A stretch of 64,000 bases of DNA, from contig NZ_WHJH01000020.1 of the NCBI RefSeq assembly GCF_011682145.1, forward strand, positions 39,260 to 103,259. Direction: 5' to 3'. The translations under genes were made by a program, and so were the position numbers. The stretch is from Massilia mucilaginosa. GTDB taxonomy: Bacteria; Pseudomonadota; Gammaproteobacteria; Burkholderiales; Burkholderiaceae_D. A model generated the notes under the pieces. The model was given only the letters and a program-made list of their open reading frames with translations, did not search any database and had not been told where the DNA came from. This document shows, one piece after another, positions 1 through 7,668 of the stretch (the stretch's first letter is position 1; the number at the start of each line of letters is the position of its first letter).

Positions 1-262
1 CATCCTGCTGCTGGCGATCTTCCCGCGCGACGAAAAGGCGGACAGCGAACTTCGCCGCATCAACGACCATGTCAACTCGATCCTGTCCGGCTTCGACGAC
101 GGCGAGCGCATCCATTACCTGAACATCAACCAGGCCTTTCTGACGGCGGACGGCTCTCTGTCGCGCGAGGTCATGCCCGACCTGCTGCACCTGAACGAAC
201 AAAGCTACGAAGCGTGGGCCAGGGCGATGCAGCCGGCCTTGCAGCGCCTGATGGGGCAATGA
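1..262 (+). CDS. SGNH/GDSL-type esterase, C-terminal fragment
   Basis: The frame is open from the window edge (first whole codon at base 2) to a TGA at 260-262, giving the last 86 residues. A hydrophobic strand (ILLLAIFPR) is followed by a D-L-L-H-L motif close to the C-terminus. This fits the Asp-x-x-His part of the SGNH hydrolase catalytic triad, as in PAF-acetylhydrolase-like lipases and carbohydrate acetylesterases. The Ser of the GDS motif lies upstream of the window. The next gene (GH95) starts one base after the stop, so the two are very probably co-transcribed. In a xyloglucan locus, an SGNH protein beside a GH95 suggests an enzyme that removes acetyl groups from the polymer. That role is inferred from the neighbours, because the specificity-determining part is missing. 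Confidence 0.75.
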   Translation, partial: ILLLAIFPRDEKADSELRRINDHVNSILSGFDDGERIHYLNINQAFLTADGSLSREVMPDLLHLNEQSYEAWARAMQPALQRLMGQ

Positions 263-263
263 G

Positions 264-2603
264 ATGAAAACGCCGCTGCGCTGCGCGCTCCTGTTCGTCG
301 CCGTCGTGCATAGTGCCAGTGCCAGTGCCAGTGCCAGTGCCAGCGACCGCACCCTGCGTTACGACCGCCCGGCGCCCGACACGCACGAGGGTTGGGAGCG
401 CGAGGCGCTCCCCATCGGCAATGGCCGCATCGGCGCGATGATTTTCGGGCAGGTGGCGCGCGAGCGCATCCAGTTCAACGACATCACCCTGTGGACCGGC
501 GACGACAAGACCCTGGGCGCCTACCAGCCCTTCGGCGACGTGTTCGTCAACCTGCCGGGCCATGCCGCCGGAAGCAGCGACTACACGCGCACGCTCGATC
601 TGGATAACAGCCTGCACAGCGTCACCTACAAGCACGCCGGCGTCACGTTCAAGCGCGAGATGTTCGCCAGCCATCCGGCGCAGGCCATCGTGGCGCGCCT
701 TAGCGCCAGCCAGCCGGGCAAGTACAGCGGTTCTATCGAACTGACCGACATGCACGATGCGCGCATCGGCGTGGCCGGCAACCGCCTCCATGCCACCGGT
801 TCGCTGGCCGGCTTCTCGCAGCCCGCGACATCGAACGTGATGGATTACGCCAGCCAGGTCCAGGTGATCAACGAGGGCGGCACCCTGTCGGTGGAAGGCA
901 AGCGTATTGTCTTCACCAATTGCGATGCGCTGGTGCTGGTGCTCGGCGCCGGGACCAGCTACGTCAACGATGCCGCCAGGCGCTTCCAGGGCGGGCATCC
1001 CTTGCCGCGCGTGTCGACGCAGGTCAGCGCCGCGGCGGCGCAACCGTGGGCGCAACTGCTCGCCGCGCACCAGCACGACTTCAAGCGCCTGTATGCCCGC
1101 GTGAGCGTGGACTTCGGCCAGGCGTCGGCGGCGCGGCGCGCACTGCCGACCGACCAGCGCATCGAGGCCTATACCGCCGAAGGCAAGGACCCGGGCCTCG
1201 AAGCGCAGTTCTTCCAGTTCGGCCGCTACCTGCTCATATCGAGTTCGCGCGATTCGCTGCCGGCCAACCTGCAGGGGCTGTGGAACAACAGCCTCACGCC
1301 GCCGTGGAATTCGGACTACCACACCAACATCAACATCCAGATGAACTACTGGCCGGCGGAACCGGCCAACCTGTCCGAATCCGCGATGCCGTTCTTCGAT
1401 TTCGTGACCGGCGTCGCCCCCGTGTACCGCCAGCTGATCCTGGATACCGCCGCCGGCGCACTGGCGCAGCCGCCCAAGGCCGGCGAAGAGACCTTCCTCA
1501 CCGCGCAGAACAAGCCGGTACGCGGCTGGACGCTGCGCACCGAGTCCAATCCGTTTGGCGCGACCACCTACATCTGGAACAAGACCGGCAACGCCTGGTA
1601 TGCGCAGCATTTCTGGGAGCACTACGCCTTCACCCAGGACCGCGAGTTCCTGCGCATGGTGGCCTACCCGATGATGAAGGAAGTGTGCGCGTTCTGGCAG
1701 GACCACCTGAAGCGCCTGCCGGATGGCCGGCTGGTCGCGCCGAACGGCTGGTCGCCCGAGCACGGGCCGATTGAAGATGGCGTGAGCTACGACCAGCAGA
1801 TCATCTGGGACCTGTTCAACAATACCGTGGAAGCGGCCGACGTCCTCGGCACCGACAAGGATTTCCGCGAGCGGATCGCCGCCATGCGCGACCAGCTCGC
1901 GGCCCCGCGCATCGGCAGCTGGGGCCAGCTGCTCGAATGGATGGACGAGAAAAAGGACCCGGTGCTGGACACGCCCGGCGACACGCACCGGCACGTTTCG
2001 CACCTGTTTGGCCTGTTCCCGGGCCGGCAGATCTCGCCGACCAGAGCCCCGGCGCTGGCGGCGGCCGCGCGCAAGTCGCTGGAAGGACGCGGCGACGCCG
2101 GTACCGGCTGGTCGATGGCCTGGAAGACCGCGTTCTGGGCGCGCCTGCTGGACGGCGACCACGCCTACAAGATGCTGCGCGGGCAGCTCGCCAAGCCCGG
2201 CGCGCGCGCCGCCCAGCAGGCCGGCCCCGGCACCGAAACCAACAACGCCGGCGGCACGTACGCCAATATGTTCGACGCCCACCCGCCTTTCCAGATCGAC
2301 GGCAACCTGGGCGCCACCGCCGCCATGTGCGAAATGCTGCTGCAATCGCACACGGGCGAACTGCACCTGCTGCCGGCGCTGCCGTCGTCGTGGCCTGACG
2401 GCGCGGTGAAGGGCTTGCGCGCACGCGGCGGCTTCGAAGTCGATATCGCCTGGGCCGGCGGCAAGCTGGCCAGCGCCACCATCCGCTCGATGGCGGGGCA
2501 GGGCGGCGGGACGGTTCGCTATGGCGACAAAGTCGTCGCGCTCAAGCTGCAACCGGGCGCTGAAACACGCCTCGGCGCCACGCTCGCCATCAAGAAAAAG
2601 TGA
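264..2603 (+). CDS. GH95 alpha-L-fucosidase (exported)
   Basis: A 779-residue protein of typical GH95 length that begins with a secretion signal. The N-terminal beta domain carries the family signature [12 protein letters not shown] (about residues 47-58). The catalytic (alpha/alpha)6 barrel shows the N-I-N-I-Q-M-N-Y-W segment (Asn355 and Asn357, matching the paired Asn that activate the water in GH95), S-P-E-H-G (Glu499, expected general acid) and Q-I-D-G-N-L-G (Asp679). GH95 enzymes remove alpha-1,2-linked fucose by inversion; in plant-wall systems the substrate is fucosyl-galactose on xyloglucan side chains. The gene follows the esterase by one base and precedes the receptor and the GH35/GH31 genes. 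The signal peptide contains an unusual Ser-Ala run encoded by five perfect 6-bp repeats. Family assignment is firm; the substrate is inferred from the cluster. Confidence 0.93.
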   Translation: MKTPLRCALLFVAVVHSASASASASASDRTLRYDRPAPDTHEGWEREALPIGNGRIGAMIFGQVARERIQFNDITLWTGDDKTLGAYQPFGDVFVNLPGHAAGSSDYTRTLDLDNSLHSVTYKHAGVTFKREMFASHPAQAIVARLSASQPGKYSGSIELTDMHDARIGVAGNRLHATGSLAGFSQPATSNVMDYASQVQVINEGGTLSVEGKRIVFTNCDALVLVLGAGTSYVNDAARRFQGGHPLPRVSTQVSAAAAQPWAQLLAAHQHDFKRLYARVSVDFGQASAARRALPTDQRIEAYTAEGKDPGLEAQFFQFGRYLLISSSRDSLPANLQGLWNNSLTPPWNSDYHTNINIQMNYWPAEPANLSESAMPFFDFVTGVAPVYRQLILDTAAGALAQPPKAGEETFLTAQNKPVRGWTLRTESNPFGATTYIWNKTGNAWYAQHFWEHYAFTQDREFLRMVAYPMMKEVCAFWQDHLKRLPDGRLVAPNGWSPEHGPIEDGVSYDQQIIWDLFNNTVEAADVLGTDKDFRERIAAMRDQLAAPRIGSWGQLLEWMDEKKDPVLDTPGDTHRHVSHLFGLFPGRQISPTRAPALAAAARKSLEGRGDAGTGWSMAWKTAFWARLLDGDHAYKMLRGQLAKPGARAAQQAGPGTETNNAGGTYANMFDAHPPFQIDGNLGATAAMCEMLLQSHTGELHLLPALPSSWPDGAVKGLRARGGFEVDIAWAGGKLASATIRSMAGQGGGTVRYGDKVVALKLQPGAETRLGATLAIKKK
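312..341 (+). repeat. Five tandem AGTGCC hexamers in the GH95 signal peptide
   Basis: Five perfect copies of AGTGCC encode alternating Ser-Ala at the end of the predicted signal peptide. Because the unit is six bases, slippage would change the Ser-Ala length without breaking the frame. Confidence 0.9.
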
Positions 2604-2972
2604 GCCGGTATGCCTTGGATGACGCATTTGCGCCGCGATGGCGACAGGTGCGTATAGCAACGCACCATATAAACGTTGTTTCCTGAATATCATTCCGCGC
2701 CTTGGTCATTTTCGTAATTGCGGCGGGTTGGCGTAGCTCGGAAAATCAATACACAAACCAGCGCGGCACCAGCCGACGCGTATAAGAATTCAACCGAGAC
2801 GCACTCCATGATGATCAACCGCAGGCCCGCGCGGCCCTGTCTCCGTATGCCTTTGCGCCTTTCGACAACCGTGTTGGGGAGGGCTTGCCTGTATCGATGA
2901 ACGACATGCCACAGCACTGCCGGCACCACCATGAAGAGCAGCAGTAATCCGATCGGAAAAAGAGGAGACAAG
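2604..2972. other. Intergenic leader between GH95 and the TonB receptor
   Basis: About 370 bases without a convincing plus-strand gene. A possible small membrane protein on the minus strand (2690-2980) covers most of it. No terminator hairpin is obvious after the GH95 gene. A strong AGGAG at 2963-2967 belongs to the receptor start. Confidence 0.5.
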
Positions 2973-2980
2973 TTGAACAA
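2690..2980 (-). CDS. Possible small two-TM membrane protein (uncertain)
   Basis: A 96-codon minus-strand frame opening with TTG at 2980. It has two hydrophobic stretches that look like real membrane helices: I-G-L-L-L-L-F-M-V-V-P-A-V near residues 10-25, and E-F-L-Y-A-S-A-G-A-A-L-V-C-V-L-I-F near residues 61-80, with a basic segment between. It occupies the gap between the GH95 and receptor genes and overlaps the receptor's first codons head to head. There is no good ribosome binding site and I recognise no family, so it may be a chance frame. It is reported because the hydrophobic pattern is better than that of the many antisense shadows nearby. Confidence 0.25.
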   Translation of the reverse strand: MFNLSPLFPIGLLLLFMVVPAVLWHVVHRYRQALPNTVVERRKGIRRQGRAGLRLIIMECVSVEFLYASAGAALVCVLIFRATPTRRNYENDQGAE

Positions 2981-5900
2981 CTATAAGCAAACAGCGATTG
3001 CCGTGGCAGTCGCACGAATCGCACTGCTGTCGGGCAGCGCGGCGATGGCTCGGGGCGCGCCAGCCCAGGACAGCGCGACCGGTGAACCGGCCGTGGTGGT
3101 GGTCAGCGGCCAGCGCGCGGCACTGAACTCGGCGCAGAAGGTCAAACAGAATTCCGACGAAATCGTCGACTCGATCGTCGCCGACGACATCGGCAAGCTG
3201 CCCGACCGCTCGGTCACCGAAGTGCTTCAGCGCGTGGTGGGCGTGACCATCGACCGCACCATGAGCAAGGCCGATCCCGAGCACTTTTCGGTGGAAGGCT
3301 CGGGCGTGTCGATCCGTGGCCTCAATTACGTGCGCTCGGAACTCAATGGCCGCGATTCGTTCTCGGCCAATGGCGGGCGCTCGCTCAACTACGAGGACGT
3401 GCCGCCCGAACTGATGGCCGGCGTCGACATCTACAAGAACCCCTCGGCGGAACAGATCGAAGGCGCCATCAGCGGCCTGGTGAACCTGCGCACCGCCATG
3501 CCCTTCGATTACAAGGGCATGAAGGTGGCGCTGTCCGCACAGACCACCTACTCCGACCTGAAAAAGGGCCGCAGCTCGCCGTCGGCCTCGGGCTTGTTTT
3601 CGAACCGCTGGAAGACCGGCATCGGCGAAGTTGGCGTGCTGGTCGACCTGGCCTATTCCGAAAGCGCGACCCGCACCGACGCCTTGCAGGTCGATCCGTA
3701 TTTTCCACGCGACGATGTCGTCCCCGGCAAAACCGTCTGGATTCCGAAGGGGGCGTCGTGGCGCACGCTCAATTTCGAGCGCCAGCGCGAAGGCGCATAC
3801 GGCGCACTGCAATGGCGCCCGAACCGCGACATCAACACCTCGCTGACATTCTTCAAGTCGCGCTACAAAATGGACTGGGACGAACAGGCCATCTTTGCCG
3901 CCTCCAATCCCTACAACATCCTGGTCGATCCCGGCGCCACCTACGATGGCAAGGGCGCGTTCGTGAGCGGCACCCTGACCGACCCGGCCGACAAGGGCAT
4001 CAACTACGGCGGCGATACGCGCATTGCGAACCGCAAGTCCGATACCACGGACGTGTCGTGGAACCTGGTGTGGCGTCCGACCAGCAGCTGGACCTTCAAG
4101 TCGGACCTGCAAAGCATCCGCGCCAAGACCGCCAATCTCGATTCGACCGTCGCCACCGGGGTGCAGATGCCCAAGCAGCAGCTCGACCTGGGCGGCGGCA
4201 GGCCGAACCTGATCTTCGACAGCGACGACCTGGCCTACCTGGCCAATCCGAATAACTATTACTGGGCCTTCACCCAGGAGCACGCGGACCGCAGCAAAGC
4301 CAAGGGAACCGCGTGGAAGGGCGACGCCCAGTACGATTTCGATCACAAGGTCATGCGCGATATCCGCTTCGGGGTGCGCCTGACCAAGCGTGACGCGGTC
4401 ACCGAAAAGACCAATCCGGACTACAACTGGGTCGCCATTTCGCAGCCGTGGCAACTGGGCTGGAATATCGGCCAACTGGCGTCGCTGGGGGACCCGCGCT
4501 TTTCCGGCAATACGCGCGTCCACAACTTCAACAATTTCTTCGGCGGTAAAGTCGCGGTGCCGTCGCTGGTGGTGCCGAATACCTCGCTGGCCACGGGTTA
4601 CCCGGACAGCTACGCGGGACTGCACAAGTACCACGATATTTTGTGTAACGAACTGGCCGCCTCCAAAGGCGCCACGCCTGACTGCGCGCCATGGAAGAGG
4701 GCATCCTACGGCACCGATCCGGCGGGTTCGAACGAGCAGACCGAAAAGACCGGCGCCTTGTACACGCAGGCGCGCTTCGGTTTCGACGATTTGCCGATGC
4801 CGATCGACGGCAATATCGGCGTGCGCTACGTGAAGACCGACATGAAGGCGAGCGGCTACACGGTGTTCAGCTACACCCGCCCGACCATCCCGGCAGGCTA
4901 CCAGACCATCGGCCCGGCCATTCCGAACATCCCGGCGTTCGTGCGCCCTCAGGACTACAGCAACTCGTACAGTAACGTGCTGCCAAGCCTGAACCTGCGC
5001 ATGAAGGCCAGCGAAAAACTGCAATTCCGCTTTGCGGCCTCCTCGGCCGTGTCGCGCCCGGATTTTTCGCAGTTGCAGGGCTATACGACCTTGACGCAGG
5101 ATGTGAAAACCACCTCCGACGATGCCGCCGGCATCGTGCGCGTAAACAGCGTGACACTCACTGGCGAAGGCTCCGGCAATCCGGCCCTCAAGCCGGTGAC
5201 GTCGCGCCAGGTCGACCTGACGGCCGAATGGTATTTCGCCCCGGCCGGCTCGCTGACGCTTGCGGTATTCAACAAGCAGCTCAAGAACATCATCGTCGAC
5301 CAGAGCTACAATTTCCAGCTGCCCGACGTGAACGGCGTGATGAACAACTTCACGGTGACCGCACCGATCAACGGCGCCAAGGGCAGGGCGCGCGGTTTCG
5401 AGCTCGCGTACCAGCAGTATTTCGACAATCTGCCGCAATGGCTGTCCGGCCTGGGCGTGCAGGCCAACTTCACCTTCGTCGACGGCAAGAAGACCATGTA
5501 CCAGTCGGTGTTCCAGGAATACTGCACCGGTGGCGCCGGCAATGGCGCGTCCAACCTGAACCTGAACATGAACGGCTGCGACACCAACGGCCGCTCTTTC
5601 GGCAACCTGCCGCTGTATAACCAGTCGCGCCGTTCGTACAACCTGGCGCTGATGTACGACAAAGGCCCGCTGTCGGCGCGCCTGGCCTACAACTGGCGTT
5701 CGCGCAGCCTGCAGGGTGTGAACGTGAACGGCACCAAGGGCGGCGACGGCCTCGATTCCAATCCGGCCAGCCCGACCGTCGGCCAGCACAATGTGAGCTA
5801 TGGCTTGCCTACCTGGGCGGCGGCATACGGCCAGCTCGACGCGTCGGTCTTCTACAAGATCACCGAGCAACTCTCGTTCGGCCTGGAAGCGCAGAACATC

Positions 5901-6008
5901 AACGATGCCAAGTTCAGGCAGGAGATGGACCAGACCATCGGCACCAAGGGGCGCGCCTGGTTCGTCACCGGTCCACGCTACACGGCGCAGATGCGCTACA
6001 GCTTCTGA
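2973..6008 (+). CDS. TonB-dependent receptor for oligosaccharide uptake
   Basis: An outer-membrane beta-barrel transporter of 1,011 residues from the TTG at 2973. That start is chosen because AGGAG sits five bases upstream (2963-2967) and gives a normal signal peptide (N-N-Y-K-Q-T-A-I-A-V-A-V). An in-frame ATG at 2931 would add 14 residues with no ribosome binding site. After the signal come a TonB-box-like V-V-V-V-S-G-Q-R and a plug domain with K-L-P-D-R-S-V-T-E-V-L-Q-R, as in the Xanthomonas/Caulobacter carbohydrate receptor subfamily. The protein ends in Y-S-F, the terminal aromatic residue expected of an outer-membrane protein. The GH35 start codon overlaps its stop by one base, so the two are translationally linked. 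Xyloglucan oligosaccharides are the likely substrate, judged from the neighbouring enzymes. Confidence 0.93.
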   Translation: MNNYKQTAIAVAVARIALLSGSAAMARGAPAQDSATGEPAVVVVSGQRAALNSAQKVKQNSDEIVDSIVADDIGKLPDRSVTEVLQRVVGVTIDRTMSKADPEHFSVEGSGVSIRGLNYVRSELNGRDSFSANGGRSLNYEDVPPELMAGVDIYKNPSAEQIEGAISGLVNLRTAMPFDYKGMKVALSAQTTYSDLKKGRSSPSASGLFSNRWKTGIGEVGVLVDLAYSESATRTDALQVDPYFPRDDVVPGKTVWIPKGASWRTLNFERQREGAYGALQWRPNRDINTSLTFFKSRYKMDWDEQAIFAASNPYNILVDPGATYDGKGAFVSGTLTDPADKGINYGGDTRIANRKSDTTDVSWNLVWRPTSSWTFKSDLQSIRAKTANLDSTVATGVQMPKQQLDLGGGRPNLIFDSDDLAYLANPNNYYWAFTQEHADRSKAKGTAWKGDAQYDFDHKVMRDIRFGVRLTKRDAVTEKTNPDYNWVAISQPWQLGWNIGQLASLGDPRFSGNTRVHNFNNFFGGKVAVPSLVVPNTSLATGYPDSYAGLHKYHDILCNELAASKGATPDCAPWKRASYGTDPAGSNEQTEKTGALYTQARFGFDDLPMPIDGNIGVRYVKTDMKASGYTVFSYTRPTIPAGYQTIGPAIPNIPAFVRPQDYSNSYSNVLPSLNLRMKASEKLQFRFAASSAVSRPDFSQLQGYTTLTQDVKTTSDDAAGIVRVNSVTLTGEGSGNPALKPVTSRQVDLTAEWYFAPAGSLTLAVFNKQLKNIIVDQSYNFQLPDVNGVMNNFTVTAPINGAKGRARGFELAYQQYFDNLPQWLSGLGVQANFTFVDGKKTMYQSVFQEYCTGGAGNGASNLNLNMNGCDTNGRSFGNLPLYNQSRRSYNLALMYDKGPLSARLAYNWRSRSLQGVNVNGTKGGDGLDSNPASPTVGQHNVSYGLPTWAAAYGQLDASVFYKITEQLSFGLEAQNINDAKFRQEMDQTIGTKGRAWFVTGPRYTAQMRYSF

Positions 6009-7648
6009 TGGCGCGCCATGTCTTCGCGGTGCTGGCACTGGCCGCGTCCAGTGTCACGGCGGCGGCGCCACCGCTGCCGCAACTGGTGCACAAGGACGGG
6101 CGCCATGCGCTGATGGTCGATGGGGCGCCGTTCGTGATGCTCGGCGCCCAGGCGCACAATTCCAGTAACTATCCGGCGGCGCTGAAAAAGGTCTGGCCGG
6201 CGGTCAGGGACATGCACGCCAACACGCTCGAGATTCCGGTTGCGTGGGAGCAGATCGAGCCGGTCGAGGGCAAGTTCGATTTCAGCTATGTCGATACGCT
6301 GGTGGCCGAGGCGCGCAAGAACAAGGTGCGCCTGGTGCTGCTGTGGTTCGCTACCTGGAAGAACACCAACCCGCAATACAGCCCGGAATGGGTCAAGTTC
6401 AACAACCAGCGCTTCCCGCGCATGGTGGACAAGGACGGCAAGCTCAATTACTGCATGTCGCCGTTCGGGGAAGAGACGCTCAAGGCCGACAAAAAGGCGT
6501 TTGTGGCGCTGATGACCCACATCAAAAAGATCGACGAGGCGCATCGCACGGTCATCATGATGCAGGTGCAGAACGAGGTCGGTACCTATGGCCTGGTGCG
6601 CGACTACGGCGCGAAGGCGCAGGCGGCGTTCGCGCAGCCGGTGCCGCAGGCGGTGCTGGCGCGCCAGAAGGCGCCGGTGAAGCTGGCCGCCAGCGGCACC
6701 TGGCCGGAGGTCTATGGCGACTACGCGGAGCAGTATTTCCATACCTGGGCGATTGCCAGCTACATCGGCGACATCGCCAGGGCCGGGCGCGCGGTCTACG
6801 ACCTGCCGATGTACGTCAACAACGCCCTGCGCGATCCGCTCGAACCGCTGGCGCCGTGGAAGGGCAATTTCGCCAGCGGCGGGCCGACCTACGATGTGAT
6901 CGACATCTACAAGGCGGCCGCACCGGCCATCGACTTTGCCGCGCCGGACATCTACATGCCGCAGTCGGCCAAGTTTACCGGCACGCTGGACCGCTTCCAG
7001 CGCCCCGACAATCCGCTGATGGTGCCGGAACTGGGCAACGCCGCCACCTATGCGCGCTACACCTACCAGGTGCTGGGACGCGGCGCGCTGGGGTTTGCGC
7101 CGTTCGGGATCGATTACGCCGACTACAGCAATTTTCCACTCGGGTCCAAGCTGACCGACAAGACGATGGTCGAGCCGTTCGGATCGATCTTTGCCGTGTT
7201 CCGGCCGATGGAGCGCCAGTGGGCCACATGGGCGTTCGAAGGCCGCACCTACGGCGTGGCCGAAAGCGACGAGCGCACCGAGCAAACCATCCCGATGAAA
7301 AACTGGAAGGCCACGGTGTCGTTCCGCCAGTGGCGCTTCGGCGAAAAGCACTGGAATCCGGAGATCAAGGATGAACCGGCGAATACCAAGAACCCCAGTG
7401 GCGGTGTCTCGATTGCCCAGATCGCGGAGAACGAATTCATCGTCATCGGCCAGCAGGTGCGCTTGCGCCTGGACGGCGCCGGCAGCAACGAGGGCAAGCC
7501 GACCATGCTGGCGCGGGTGGAGGAGGGCAGTTTCGATGCATCCGGCCAGTGGATCATGGAGCGCAACTGGAACGGCGACCAGGTCGACTACGGCATCAAC
7601 CTGCCGGCCAAGCCCATCGTCCTGAAAATCAGAATCGGCACCTACTAA
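6008..7648 (+). CDS. GH35-type beta-galactosidase (DUF5597-containing)
   Basis: A 546-residue exported enzyme with a short signal peptide cleaved near A-A-A-P-P. The TIM-barrel features of clan A beta-galactosidases are visible: an N-T-L-E-I-P-V-A-W-E-Q-I strand, M-Q-V-Q-N-E-V-G (acid/base Glu after Asn), and V-P-E-L-G-N (nucleophile Glu). The C-terminal third matches the beta-rich DUF5597 region usual in this GH35 subgroup. Its start overlaps the receptor stop (TGATG) and the GH31 gene follows 20 bases later. In the characterised Cellvibrio and Xanthomonas xyloglucan loci, a GH35 removes beta-1,2-galactose after GH95 removes fucose. The same order of action fits here. Confidence 0.88.
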   Translation: MARHVFAVLALAASSVTAAAPPLPQLVHKDGRHALMVDGAPFVMLGAQAHNSSNYPAALKKVWPAVRDMHANTLEIPVAWEQIEPVEGKFDFSYVDTLVAEARKNKVRLVLLWFATWKNTNPQYSPEWVKFNNQRFPRMVDKDGKLNYCMSPFGEETLKADKKAFVALMTHIKKIDEAHRTVIMMQVQNEVGTYGLVRDYGAKAQAAFAQPVPQAVLARQKAPVKLAASGTWPEVYGDYAEQYFHTWAIASYIGDIARAGRAVYDLPMYVNNALRDPLEPLAPWKGNFASGGPTYDVIDIYKAAAPAIDFAAPDIYMPQSAKFTGTLDRFQRPDNPLMVPELGNAATYARYTYQVLGRGALGFAPFGIDYADYSNFPLGSKLTDKTMVEPFGSIFAVFRPMERQWATWAFEGRTYGVAESDERTEQTIPMKNWKATVSFRQWRFGEKHWNPEIKDEPANTKNPSGGVSIAQIAENEFIVIGQQVRLRLDGAGSNEGKPTMLARVEEGSFDASGQWIMERNWNGDQVDYGINLPAKPIVLKIRIGTY

Positions 7649-7668
7649 TCACTATTGGAGATCACAGA

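Noticed and set aside
171..2693. An 840-codon minus-strand frame over the GH95 gene
   Set aside because: It is an antisense shadow of a gene with complete GH95 motifs. The translation is low-complexity, rich in Arg, Ala and Gly, and has no domain.
2718..2900. A 60-codon plus-strand frame before the TonB receptor
   Set aside because: No ribosome binding site and no motif; the Arg/Pro-rich C-terminal part looks like a chance frame.
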